From contig NC_014654.1 in the NCBI RefSeq assembly GCF_000166415.1, forward strand, positions 434,001 to 498,000: DNA of 64,000 nucleotides, in the 5' to 3' direction. Origin of the DNA: Halanaerobium hydrogeniformans. GTDB lineage: Bacteria > Bacillota > Halanaerobiia > Halanaerobiales > Halanaerobiaceae. The translations under genes were made by a program, and so were the position numbers. Positions 1 through 7,531 of this stretch are shown here, piece by piece. Below the pieces are notes generated by a model, which worked only from the letters and a program-made list of their open reading frames with translations, had not been told where the DNA came from and did no database searches. Positions within the stretch are counted from its first letter, which is position 1. Each line of letters starts with the position of its first letter.

Positions 1-1
1 A

Positions 2-277
2 ATGTCAAATGGTGAAGAGATTGTGATCAGACTGGCCATGAAACCGATCCCAACCCTTGCTAAGGCTTTAGAAACAGCAGATTTGATCTCCAAAGAAAAA
101 CGCACAGCAGCCAAAGAGCGCTCTGATGTCTGTGCAGTACCAGCTGCCTCAATAGTTGGAGAAGCAATAACAGCTTCTGTGCTGGCTGAAAGCTGCAGCA
201 GCAAATTTGGAGGAGACAGTATGGAAGAAATCAGGCGCAATTATGAGAGCTATTTAGAATATCTAAGCAATTTCTAA
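2..277 (+). CDS. aroC: Chorismate synthase, C-terminal fragment (5' end outside window)
   Basis: Only the last 91 codons are present; the gene enters from the left edge of the window. The fragment carries the family's conserved C-terminal signatures: a GEEIVIR-like strand, MKPIPTLAK, and the ERSDVCAVPAAS block followed by VVGEA-like residues and FGGDSMEEIRRN. Chorismate synthase converts 5-enolpyruvylshikimate-3-phosphate to chorismate, the last step of the shikimate pathway, using reduced FMN. The reading frame is open to base 1, so the ATG at position 2 is internal and not a start. Identity is secure from the ERSDVCAVPAA motif; upstream neighbours cannot be seen. Confidence 0.93.
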   Translation: MSNGEEIVIRLAMKPIPTLAKALETADLISKEKRTAAKERSDVCAVPAASIVGEAITASVLAESCSSKFGGDSMEEIRRNYESYLEYLSNF

Positions 278-372
278 GCTTAAATATATAGTTTTTTAAA
301 CTTTCTCTCACATTTTCATCACATTCATCGATTATACTTTTATTTAAGAAATGAGAAAGGAAGTGGATAAAC

Positions 373-1128
373 ATGAAAAAAATATTAGTATCACTCTTAA
401 TTATAACTGTTCTGATCGTACCGACATCTGTTTTTGCTCAGGAAATGGATATGACTCCTGAGGAACCAGTAGACTCTAGTATAGAAGAAGATATCGGTGG
501 CAACATAGTAGCTGAGGTAAATGGTGAAGAGATTACAGATCAGGAGTTAGCCCAACAGGCTAATGTAAATCAACTGCTGCAGGAGATCGCGCAGATAGAT
601 CAGCAGTTAGCACAGGTTCTTGTTGACTCGGAAAGTGGTAATGAGGTTCTAGACGAATTTCAAAAACTTAAGCTCGATGCTTTAATCGATAATGTACTTC
701 TTTCACAACAGGCTGAGGAACTTGGTATAGAGTTAACTGACGAAGAAGTTGACGAAATTTATCAAGCTCAAAAAGAATCGATCAAACAGCAGAATGATTT
801 AAGTGAAGAAGATTTCTTAGCTGTACTTGAAAATCAGGGTTTCGAATCTGAAGAAGAATACAAGCAGGCTTTTGCAGATAATCCTAGTTTAAAAGTAAAT
901 AAACTGATCGAACAGGAAGTTCTGGGAGATTTCGAAATTTCTGAAGAAGAATTACTTGAAGAATATGAAGCTAATGAAGAACAATTTACCCAGGGTGGAG
1001 AGACTATTCCTTTTGAGCAGATTAAACCTCAGTTAGAACAAATGATGATGCAACAGAGACAAAATGATGTTATCAATGATTATATAGAAGGATTAAGAGA
1101 CGACGCAGAAATAGAGATAATGATTTAA
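373..1128 (+). CDS. SurA-like periplasmic chaperone (SurA N-terminal domain, no PPIase domain)
   Basis: A 251-residue exported protein. Residues 1-22 form a signal peptide (KK, a hydrophobic run, then VFA before Q23). The mature part starts with an acidic linker and then a SurA/PrsA N-domain pattern: VAEVNGEEIT, then a helical region with LDALIDNVLLSQQAEELGIELTDEEVD-type chaperone helices. No parvulin domain follows, so it should act as a chaperone rather than a prolyl isomerase. It ends with Gln-rich helices. It stands alone, with its own terminator downstream. In a diderm cell a role in escorting outer-membrane proteins is a reasonable inference; a lipoprotein box is absent. Start ATG 373 follows a GGAAGTGG site. 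Confidence 0.75.
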   Translation: MKKILVSLLIITVLIVPTSVFAQEMDMTPEEPVDSSIEEDIGGNIVAEVNGEEITDQELAQQANVNQLLQEIAQIDQQLAQVLVDSESGNEVLDEFQKLKLDALIDNVLLSQQAEELGIELTDEEVDEIYQAQKESIKQQNDLSEEDFLAVLENQGFESEEEYKQAFADNPSLKVNKLIEQEVLGDFEISEEELLEEYEANEEQFTQGGETIPFEQIKPQLEQMMMQQRQNDVINDYIEGLRDDAEIEIMI

Positions 1129-1161
1129 CTACTCCCTATAAATTTGTATATGAACTGAGAG

Positions 1162-1198
1162 CACCCTGCTGATTTTAGGCAGGGTGTTTTCTTTTTTT
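1162..1198 (+). terminator. Rho-independent terminator after the SurA-like gene
   Basis: An 8-bp perfect stem (CACCCTGC at 1162-1169 with GCAGGGTG at 1179-1186) with a 9-nt loop is followed by a T-rich tract to 1198. It separates the chaperone gene from the two-component genes. Confidence 0.9.
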
Positions 1199-1261
1199 CG
1201 GCTAAGGTGATAAAATATTACTTAGTAATTAAATTATATCCCTGGAGAGAGGTGGCTGCAG

Positions 1262-1957
1262 ATGAATAAAAAAAAGGTTTTAATCATAGATGATGATCCA
1301 CATATAAGAGAAATACTGGATGACTACTTAAATTTTGAGGGTTTTGATGCCTTTTTAGCAGAAGATACCGAAAAGGGATTGAAAATACTGCAGGAAGAAA
1401 AAGTAGATATTTTGATCCTCGATATAATGCTTCCTGATGAAGATGGCTGGGAGTTTTGTCAGAAGATAAGACCGGAATATGATCTGCCGATCATATTTTT
1501 AAGTGCCAAAGATAAATCGGTTGACAAAATAACCGGCTTAGAGCTGGGTGCAGATGATTATATAACCAAACCCTTTAGCCCCAGAGAGGTTGTTGCCAGA
1601 ATAAAAGCTGTTTTGAGAAGATATAATAAAGCAGCAGAAAATGCAAAGATCATTAAATATGGGGAACTGATAATTAACCGTGAACAGCATCTAGTGAGTT
1701 TTCAGGGAGAAAAGATAGAACTGACTCCTAAAGAGTTTTCACTACTCTGGCACCTGGCTGAAAACCCCAAAAAAGTTTTTAGAAGAGAAAGGCTGCTTAA
1801 AGCTGTCTGGGGTTATGATTATTATGGTGATGTTCGCACGGTAGATACCCATATCAAATCTCTGCGCAAAAAACTGGGTGATAAAGCAGCAGAGGCAGTT
1901 GAAACTGTCTGGGGGGTGGGATATAAATTTGATGATCAGAAACTGGAAGAGCAATAG
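1262..1957 (+). CDS. OmpR/PhoB-family response regulator
   Basis: A 231-residue DNA-binding response regulator. The receiver domain (about residues 4-116) has the acidic pair D11/D12, the phosphoacceptor D54 in LILDIMLP, and the conserved Lys in DDYITKPF. The C-terminal winged helix (about 135-225) has LTPKEFSLLWHLAENPKKVF and the RTVDTHIKSLRKKLG recognition helix typical of OmpR/PhoB proteins. The ATG follows GAGAGAGGTGG. Its 3' end overlaps the start of the sensor kinase, so the two are translationally coupled and form one signalling pair. The signal and target genes cannot be told from sequence; similarity to PhoP/WalR-type regulators is general. Confidence 0.92.
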   Translation: MNKKKVLIIDDDPHIREILDDYLNFEGFDAFLAEDTEKGLKILQEEKVDILILDIMLPDEDGWEFCQKIRPEYDLPIIFLSAKDKSVDKITGLELGADDYITKPFSPREVVARIKAVLRRYNKAAENAKIIKYGELIINREQHLVSFQGEKIELTPKEFSLLWHLAENPKKVFRRERLLKAVWGYDYYGDVRTVDTHIKSLRKKLGDKAAEAVETVWGVGYKFDDQKLEEQ

Positions 1958-3737
1958 TCTTTTTTCTAAATTGTTATTTAGATTTATAGTTTTAGGATTG
2001 ATTTTAATAGCTGTTTTCGGCTTTATAATGATCTATTATCTGGAGGATTTCTTTTTCAGCAGCAAAGAAAATGAGGTGTTATCTAATTTAAATGAGATAA
2101 AAGAAGATCTCGAAGAACCTCTACTCACAGAAAACGAGGCAGAGATCAACCAGATTTTGAGCCTGACCGCCAGGATGAACAGAGGCCAGATCTGGCTGTC
2201 AGATCGGGCAGGCAACATACTCTATTCTTATCCTTCCCGGGAGGATGAACAGGTTAATTTTGATGGTTTTGCCAATATTTTTGATAATAAGATGCTTTCC
2301 AGCCGGGTTGAGCCAGAGGGATTTGACAATCCGATGGTTTTAAATGCGATCTCCATGGAAGCTGGAGATGAACAGTATGGACTGCTGTTTTTCAGTTCTG
2401 TTGATGGGATCACCTCAACTATCAATCAGGTAAAACAGATTATGTTTTATCTGGCAGTTTTTTCAGCTTTTCTGGCCCTATTAATAGCTTATTTATGGTC
2501 TAAAAGTATAGCTAAACCCCTAAAAAATATCACCACAGCTGCCGAGGAGATAAGCAGGGGTAACTTTACAGAACTCCCGGTCGAACAGAACACGGCCGAA
2601 CTTAAAAATCTGGCTGTCAGTATCAATAATATGTCACGCAAGTTAAAAAAGAACCTCAATAATCTGCGGGAGGAAAAAAATAAGCTTAATCATATCTTAT
2701 CAGGTATGGATGAAGGTGTGCTGGCTTTAAATAAAGAAAGAGAAATCATCCTCATTAATGATGCCTTTAAAAAACTTTTTTCAATTAAGGTGGAGGGAAG
2801 CAATGAACTACTCGTTCAATACAGAACCGAAAGTGTTAATATAAATGAAGATAATTTAGAAAATATCCTTTATAATCAGGAAATAATAGATTTTATAGAA
2901 AGTACTATAGTTGAGCAAGAAAGCAAAATAATGGAATTAAAGCTGCAGCAGCCGGAAGAAAAATATCTTCTCATCCACAGTACGGCTATTTTTCGGGGAG
3001 ATGAGTTCTGGGGGGTAGTTTTAATATTCCAGGATATTAGTGAGAGATGGCGTTTCGAAAAACTTCAGAACGATTTTGTGGCAAATGTATCTCATGAATT
3101 AAAAACACCGCTTTCTTCTATCAGGGGGGCAGCTGAGGTTGTTTTTGATGGTGCGGTTAGCAGCGAAAAAGCTAAAAATAAATATTTAAATATGATAATA
3201 AAAGAAGCAAACCGTTTAGAAAAAATGGTCAATAATATTTTAAGCCTTTCTGAGCTTAAATCTGATTCACTTAACAAAACCGAAGTAGAGTTTTCTGATT
3301 TTGTTTACAATTTAAGTGAAAATTATCGAGAGGTAAATAATATCAAGCAAAACTTCGAATATCAAATAGAAAAAGATATAAAATTAAAACTGGACAGTGA
3401 CAAAATCAAAAGGGTGATAATCAACCTCCTTGATAATGCAGTTAAATATTCTCCTGCTGAGGGAGAAATCAAGTTGAAGCTTAAAGATCTAGGTTCTCAG
3501 GTTAAGTTTGCAATCGAGGATCAGGGTCCCGGGATTCCAGATGCAGAATCAAAAAACATCTGGGAGAGGTTTTATAAGATCAATAAGAAAAATTATAATA
3601 ATAAAAAGTCAGGCAGTGGTTTAGGTCTGGCAATCTCTAAAGATATAATAGAGCTTCATGATGGTGAGATCTATCACAAAAACACAGCAGAAGGTTCAGA
3701 ATTCGTCTTTCTACTTGCCAAAAATGAAAGAGAATAA
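1932..3737 (+). CDS. Membrane sensor histidine kinase (HAMP-PAS-HisKA-HATPase)
   Basis: Encodes the partner kinase of the preceding regulator. Start chosen at ATG 1932, after a G-rich site, giving 601 residues; an in-frame ATG at 1878 would lie deep in the regulator gene and add 18 non-membrane residues. Order: TM1 about 11-33, an extracytoplasmic sensor region of some 140 residues, TM2 about 172-192, HAMP, a PAS-like domain, the HisKA H-box with H388 in VSHELKTP, then the ATPase N-box (NLLDNAVKYS), G1 (DQGPGIP) and G2 (GSGLGLAIS). The layout is that of WalK/PhoR/ResE-type kinases. The stimulus is unknown. Confidence 0.92.
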   Translation: MIRNWKSNSLFSKLLFRFIVLGLILIAVFGFIMIYYLEDFFFSSKENEVLSNLNEIKEDLEEPLLTENEAEINQILSLTARMNRGQIWLSDRAGNILYSYPSREDEQVNFDGFANIFDNKMLSSRVEPEGFDNPMVLNAISMEAGDEQYGLLFFSSVDGITSTINQVKQIMFYLAVFSAFLALLIAYLWSKSIAKPLKNITTAAEEISRGNFTELPVEQNTAELKNLAVSINNMSRKLKKNLNNLREEKNKLNHILSGMDEGVLALNKEREIILINDAFKKLFSIKVEGSNELLVQYRTESVNINEDNLENILYNQEIIDFIESTIVEQESKIMELKLQQPEEKYLLIHSTAIFRGDEFWGVVLIFQDISERWRFEKLQNDFVANVSHELKTPLSSIRGAAEVVFDGAVSSEKAKNKYLNMIIKEANRLEKMVNNILSLSELKSDSLNKTEVEFSDFVYNLSENYREVNNIKQNFEYQIEKDIKLKLDSDKIKRVIINLLDNAVKYSPAEGEIKLKLKDLGSQVKFAIEDQGPGIPDAESKNIWERFYKINKKNYNNKKSGSGLGLAISKDIIELHDGEIYHKNTAEGSEFVFLLAKNERE

Positions 3738-3781
3738 TATTTGATTTTGTTAATAGTTTACTTCTAATTTTAAACTAAGCC

Positions 3782-3790
3782 TGCTATACT
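3782..3790 (+). promoter_or_regulatory. Putative extended -10 promoter for the aminopeptidase gene
   Basis: TGCTATACT matches an extended -10 (TGn plus TATACT); no convincing -35 at the normal spacing. It lies 37 nt before the chosen start codon. Confidence 0.4.
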
Positions 3791-3826
3791 GTTTAAGACA
3801 GGATGATTTTAAAAGGAGGTAGTTTA

Positions 3827-5233
3827 ATGTCAGAAGAAAAAAAGCAAAAAGATAAATTCAGCTATGAGGCCAAAAATGCCTGGCTGGAAATGGGAGAAGA
3901 CGAAAGGGAAGAGGTTTTTTCCTTTAATAAAGAGTATGCAGATTTTTTAACTGCCAATAAAACGGAAAGAGAATTCGTTAAAGCAGCAGTTAAGAAATTA
4001 GAGGCAGCCGGATTTAAAAATATAAAGCAGTATGAGGAGCTTAAAAAAGGTGATAAAATTTATGTTCTCAACCGCTCCCGGGCTTTAATGGCTGCCGTAA
4101 TTGGAGAAAAAGAACTAACAGATGGTTTAAAGATCGTGGGCAGCCACATCGATTCTCCACGACTGGATCTTAAACCAAATCCACTTTATGAAGCTGGGGA
4201 GCTGGGTCTTTTTAAAACCCATTATTATGGAGGGGTTAAAAAATATCAGTGGGTAACAATGCCCCTGGCCTTACATGGTATAGTTGTTAAAGATGATGGT
4301 ACAGAAGTAGAGATAAATATTGGTGAAAAGGAATCTGATCCGATATTTTTTATCAGTGATCTTTTACCCCATCTAGGTAAAAGCCAGATGAAAAAGTCAA
4401 TGAAAGAGGGAATAACCGGTGAAAAGCTTAACCTGGTTGTAGGAAGTATCCCTGTTGCTGATGAAGATGCAAAAGAAAAAATAAAAACTGCAATTTTAGA
4501 GCACCTTAATAAAGAATATGGAATAAAAGAAGAGGACTTTATGAGTGCTGATCTGCAGGCTGTACCAGCTTTTAAAACCCGTGATGCCGGTTTTGATAGG
4601 GGGCTTTTAGCAGGTTATGGTCATGATGACAGGGTTTGTAGTTTTACCGCTTTAGAAGCGATTTTAGATTTAGGCCAGCCCAAATACACTTCTATGATAC
4701 TGTTAATGGACAGAGAAGAAGTTGGCAGTATGGGTAGCACAGGTATGCAATCTCACTTTTTTGAAGATCAGCTTGCAAATTTAGTTGACCTTTATTATGA
4801 TTCTTACAGCGAACTTCTACTCCGCAGGGTGATGCAGAATTCCAAGGTTATTTCTGCTGATGTAAATGCAGCTTATGATCCCGATTTTGCTGAGCTATAT
4901 GCAAAATATAATTCAGCCTATCTGGGTAAGGGAATAGTAATTTCTAAATACACAGGAGCCCGTGGTAAGGCTGGAGCTTCAGAAGCCAGTGCAGAATTTA
5001 TGGCCGAGATCAGAGGGCTCTTCAACAATAAAGGTGTAATCTGGCAGACTGCAGAGCTGGGCAGAATAGATGAAGGTGGTGGAGGAACCATCGCCAAATT
5101 TCTGGCAAATTACAATATGGATGTAGTTGATTCCGGACCACCTGTGCTTTCGATGCACTCTCCCTATGAGGTTGTTAGCAAGGTTGATGTCTATAATAGT
5201 TATCTTGCCTATAATGTATTTTTAGAAAATTAA
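3827..5233 (+). CDS. M18-family metalloaminopeptidase
   Basis: A 468-residue cytosolic zinc aminopeptidase of the M18 (aspartyl aminopeptidase/ApeA-like) family. Metal-site motifs are visible in order: VGSHIDSPRLDLKPNPLYE (His and Asp ligands), YGHDDRVCSF, MDREEVGSMGSTG (catalytic Glu region) and a late SMHSPYE histidine. It would release N-terminal residues from peptides. The start is ATG 3827 because AAAGGAGG lies 7 nt upstream; an in-frame ATG at 3803 sits before that site. It appears monocistronic, with a putative promoter just upstream. M18 proteins form large dodecameric particles in known cases; that is family knowledge, not visible here. Confidence 0.92.
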   Translation: MSEEKKQKDKFSYEAKNAWLEMGEDEREEVFSFNKEYADFLTANKTEREFVKAAVKKLEAAGFKNIKQYEELKKGDKIYVLNRSRALMAAVIGEKELTDGLKIVGSHIDSPRLDLKPNPLYEAGELGLFKTHYYGGVKKYQWVTMPLALHGIVVKDDGTEVEINIGEKESDPIFFISDLLPHLGKSQMKKSMKEGITGEKLNLVVGSIPVADEDAKEKIKTAILEHLNKEYGIKEEDFMSADLQAVPAFKTRDAGFDRGLLAGYGHDDRVCSFTALEAILDLGQPKYTSMILLMDREEVGSMGSTGMQSHFFEDQLANLVDLYYDSYSELLLRRVMQNSKVISADVNAAYDPDFAELYAKYNSAYLGKGIVISKYTGARGKAGASEASAEFMAEIRGLFNNKGVIWQTAELGRIDEGGGGTIAKFLANYNMDVVDSGPPVLSMHSPYEVVSKVDVYNSYLAYNVFLEN

Positions 5234-5280
5234 TTTTGAGCTAATGTTAATTACTTTACTTTATTTATCAGTATATCTAG

Positions 5281-5311
5281 TATAATGAATATAGTGCGAA
5301 TTCGATGCACC
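5281..5311 (+). promoter_or_regulatory. Putative -10 box with a nearby imperfect palindrome
   Basis: A TATAAT hexamer at 5281-5286 precedes the redox gene pair by about 70 nt. Just downstream, around 5295-5311, GTGC and GCAC flank a CGAATTCG palindrome, a possible operator overlapping the transcription start region. No strong -35 is visible. Both assignments are tentative. Confidence 0.35.
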
Positions 5312-5353
5312 AAATCTTATAATATTTTAGCTTAAATTAAGGAGTGATTTTGG

Positions 5354-6025
5354 ATGGCAAAGATCGATCAAGAAGAAAAAGGAAAAATAAAAGATCTTTT
5401 TTCCGCAAACTTAAAGGATGATGTAAATCTTCTTTTCTTTGCAAAAGAAAATGATTGTGAATACTGTGAAGATACAGAAGAAATTTTATCGGAAGTAACA
5501 GCTCTTGATGAAAGAGTAAATTTTGAAAAACATTTTTTAGACAGTAAAAAAGCTGCCGAATTTAAGGTTGATAAAGCACCTGCAATCATATTTTTAGATG
5601 AAAATGATAAAGACCTGGGAGTTCATTTTTATGGTATCCCTTCTGGTTATGAATTTACCTCTTTAATAGAAGATATACTTGATGCTTCAGATAAAAGCAG
5701 GATTGATTTTTCTAAAAAGATAAAAGAAGCGGTGCAGGCGATAAATTTCGATGTTTCACTTCAGGTTTTTGTTACACCAACCTGTCCCTATTGTCCTAGA
5801 GCGGTAAGGGTTGCCCATCAAATGGCAATGCTTAATCCAAAGATCAAGGCAGCAATGATAGAGGCAGTGGAATTTGAAGAATTATCAGCCAGTTATGGTG
5901 TGTCTGGAGTACCAAAAACCGTGATCAACGATGGTGCAGCAGAACAGGTAGGGGCTGTTCCTGCAAAAACAATTCTCAAAAAGCTTCAAAGTTTAGCCGA
6001 AGATGCAGCAGTAGCTGCTGAATAA
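5354..6025 (+). CDS. Glutaredoxin-like protein disulfide oxidoreductase (two thioredoxin folds)
   Basis: A 223-residue protein built from two tandem thioredoxin-fold domains, the PDO/glutaredoxin-like arrangement known from thermophiles and anaerobes. The N-terminal half has the active-site pair C35-E-Y-C38; the C-terminal half has C144-P-Y-C147 in [11 protein letters not shown], a glutaredoxin/thioredoxin-like motif, followed by a [11 protein letters not shown] cis-proline strand. It should be a cytosolic dithiol-disulfide exchange protein. It is followed 23 nt later by thioredoxin, so the two likely share a transcript and an electron donor. The first CxxC is less canonical, so the second domain probably carries the main activity. 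Confidence 0.85.
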   Translation: MAKIDQEEKGKIKDLFSANLKDDVNLLFFAKENDCEYCEDTEEILSEVTALDERVNFEKHFLDSKKAAEFKVDKAPAIIFLDENDKDLGVHFYGIPSGYEFTSLIEDILDASDKSRIDFSKKIKEAVQAINFDVSLQVFVTPTCPYCPRAVRVAHQMAMLNPKIKAAMIEAVEFEELSASYGVSGVPKTVINDGAAEQVGAVPAKTILKKLQSLAEDAAVAAE

Positions 6026-6048
6026 TTATAGATAAGGGGGAAATTCAA

Positions 6049-6369
6049 ATGACTAAAGCAATAGAAGTAACAGATGTGACATTTAAAGATGAAGTAATAG
6101 GTGCAGACAAACCTGTAGTTGTTGATTTTTGGGCAGAATGGTGTGGTCCCTGTAAGATGGTAGCACCTGTGGTAGAAGAGATCGCCCAGGAATATGACGA
6201 TACTATTAAAGTTGCCAAATTAAATGTTGATGAAAATCAAGCAGTAGCTTCTCAATATGGAATCATGAGTATTCCAACCATGCTGGTTTTTGAAAATGGA
6301 GAAGTTAAAGATAAACTGGTTGGCTATATGCCTAAAGATAAGCTTGTCAACAAATTGGGTTTAAAATAA
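6049..6369 (+). CDS. trxA: Thioredoxin
   Basis: A 106-residue classical thioredoxin. The active site WAEWCGPCK places the redox cysteines at C32 and C35, the buried Asp at D26 (VVVDFW), and the cis-proline in MSIPTMLVF. Length and motif order match the family exactly. It reduces protein disulfides in the cytoplasm after being reduced itself by thioredoxin reductase, which is not in this window. Directly downstream of the PDO-like gene and followed by a terminator, so these two genes form a redox operon. A GGGGG ribosome site precedes ATG 6049. Confidence 0.96.
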   Translation: MTKAIEVTDVTFKDEVIGADKPVVVDFWAEWCGPCKMVAPVVEEIAQEYDDTIKVAKLNVDENQAVASQYGIMSIPTMLVFENGEVKDKLVGYMPKDKLVNKLGLK

Positions 6370-6382
6370 TTTAATATTTTTT

Positions 6383-6438
6383 AAAAAAGGCCCTCCTCTC
6401 TGCATAGATTTTTAATTAAATGAGTGGGGTCTTTTTTT
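6383..6438 (+). terminator. Rho-independent terminator after trxA
   Basis: A-rich 5' arm plus GGCCCTCCTC at 6383-6398 pairs with GAGTGGGGTC and the following T run (6422-6438), with GU pairs and one mismatch and a loop of about 23 nt. The A/T arms make it potentially bidirectional. Confidence 0.7.
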
Positions 6439-6470
6439 GTTTAATAATAATTTGATAAATAATTCTTAAA

Positions 6471-6500
6471 TTGCCCTGTAAAAAGATATTTTTTTATGAT
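6471..6500 (+). promoter_or_regulatory. Sigma-A type promoter for the flavodoxin-like gene
   Basis: TTGCCC (6471-6476), an 18-nt spacer and TATGAT (6495-6500). The in-frame ATG at 6496 falls inside this -10 box, which supports the downstream TTG at 6532 as the true start. Confidence 0.6.
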
Positions 6501-6531
6501 AGAATTAAGATTGAAAAAAGGAGGGCTTAAG

Positions 6532-6939
6532 TTGCAGAGGATATTAATTATTCATACACCTGATGATGATTTAAAAGAAATTGCAGAAGGTATAAAAGAA
6601 GGTGCAGAAAAACAGGGTTTTCGGGTAGAACTAAAAAACACAGCTGATGGAGCTGGAGGAGTCTCCTTTTATCCTTATGACCTCGTAATTGCTGGTAGTC
6701 CAACCCTGGGGATATTTAAAGGAAAGATCGATAATTCTTTAAGAAAATTTCTTAAGGATGTCAAAAGAACTACCGGCCAGAATGCCTATGCTTATGTTAA
6801 GCCCAGGTTTTTTGCAAGCAGAAAAGCACTTAAAGAGGTTATGGCTGCCCTTGAGGAACAGGGGTGTATAGTCAAGAATTTTAAAGCTATAAAAGACCAT
6901 CAATCTGCAGTAGAATTTGGAAAGAGTATTAAAATATAG
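6532..6939 (+). CDS. Flavodoxin-like fold protein
   Basis: A 135-residue protein when started at TTG 6532, which sits 6 nt after AAAGGAGG; an ATG at 6496 is inside the predicted promoter and is rejected. The pattern is that of a flavodoxin-like alpha/beta fold: an RILIIHTPDD strand-loop (phosphate-loop position), a VIAGSPTLG strand-turn typical of the FMN isoalloxazine loop, and a final strand carrying AYAYVKPRFF. The usual T/S-x-T-G-x-T phosphate loop is not well conserved, so FMN binding is uncertain. It lies between two terminators, as a single-gene unit after the thioredoxin operon. Function unknown beyond the fold. Confidence 0.65.
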   Translation: MQRILIIHTPDDDLKEIAEGIKEGAEKQGFRVELKNTADGAGGVSFYPYDLVIAGSPTLGIFKGKIDNSLRKFLKDVKRTTGQNAYAYVKPRFFASRKALKEVMAALEEQGCIVKNFKAIKDHQSAVEFGKSIKI

Positions 6940-6948
6940 CATTTTTGA

Positions 6949-6978
6949 AACCGCAGTTAATTATGGCTGTGGTTTTTT
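6949..6978 (+). terminator. Rho-independent terminator after the flavodoxin-like gene
   Basis: AACCGCAG (6949-6956) pairs with CTGTGGTT (6967-6974) with one GU pair, 10-nt loop, then T tract. Confidence 0.8.
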
Positions 6979-7031
6979 CAAGTTAAATCTTTTTGCCTGA
7001 AGCACATTCTATTATGGAGTGATCAACAGTT

Positions 7032-7460
7032 ATGAATAAAAAAGTTTTGATAAAATTAGAAAACAGGCAGGACTATGTTGGTGAACAAGCTGCCACAAAT
7101 ATCAAGAGTGAATTTAAAGGTGAGCTTTATATAAAGAAGGAAAAATATTATCTTAGCTATAATGATCATTCTGAAGGTTTAGATGGAGCCAGAACGATCT
7201 TGAAGATTGATCCTAAAACAGAAAGAGTTTTGCTCTTGAGGGAAGAACCTGCAGAGATGAAACAGACTTTTAAAAAGGCCCAAAAAATCAAGGGATATTT
7301 TAAAACAGCTTATGGCAAACTTGAGTTAGCTGTTAAAACCAGTCACTTAAAAATTGATATTGAGGATAGTAATGGTATAATAAAGATTGAGTATCAGCTT
7401 TTTTTGGGTGGTGAATTAAGTTCTCAGCACAAATTGAAGCTGAGTTATACTATATTATAG
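7032..7460 (+). CDS. DUF1934 (YwiB-like) beta-barrel protein
   Basis: A 142-residue protein matching the YwiB/DUF1934 pattern: an N-terminal VLIKLENRQD strand, FKGELYIKKEKYYLSY, a TILKIDPKTERVLLLRE segment, and a C-terminal YQLFLGGELSSQHKLKLSY block. Members are small calycin-like beta-barrels of unknown ligand. In Bacillus subtilis ywiB lies beside argS, as here, so the pairing with arginyl-tRNA synthetase is an old Firmicutes neighbourhood. No membrane segments or signal peptide. Nothing in the sequence indicates its biochemical role. Confidence 0.75.
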   Translation: MNKKVLIKLENRQDYVGEQAATNIKSEFKGELYIKKEKYYLSYNDHSEGLDGARTILKIDPKTERVLLLREEPAEMKQTFKKAQKIKGYFKTAYGKLELAVKTSHLKIDIEDSNGIIKIEYQLFLGGELSSQHKLKLSYTIL

Positions 7461-7531
7461 AATAAGTAAAAATTTAAAGTATTGCAGTGGCAATTAAAAT
7501 ATTGAAGAATAAATATAGGAGGTTAAGTGTT

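Noticed and set aside
1204-1250. TTACTTAGTAA palindrome upstream of the response regulator as its operator
   Set aside because: A single short A/T palindrome in A/T-rich DNA, with no second copy near; not strong enough to list.
6496-6531. ATG 6496 as start of the flavodoxin-like protein
   Set aside because: It lies inside a TTGCCC-18-TATGAT promoter; TTG 6532 has the ribosome site.
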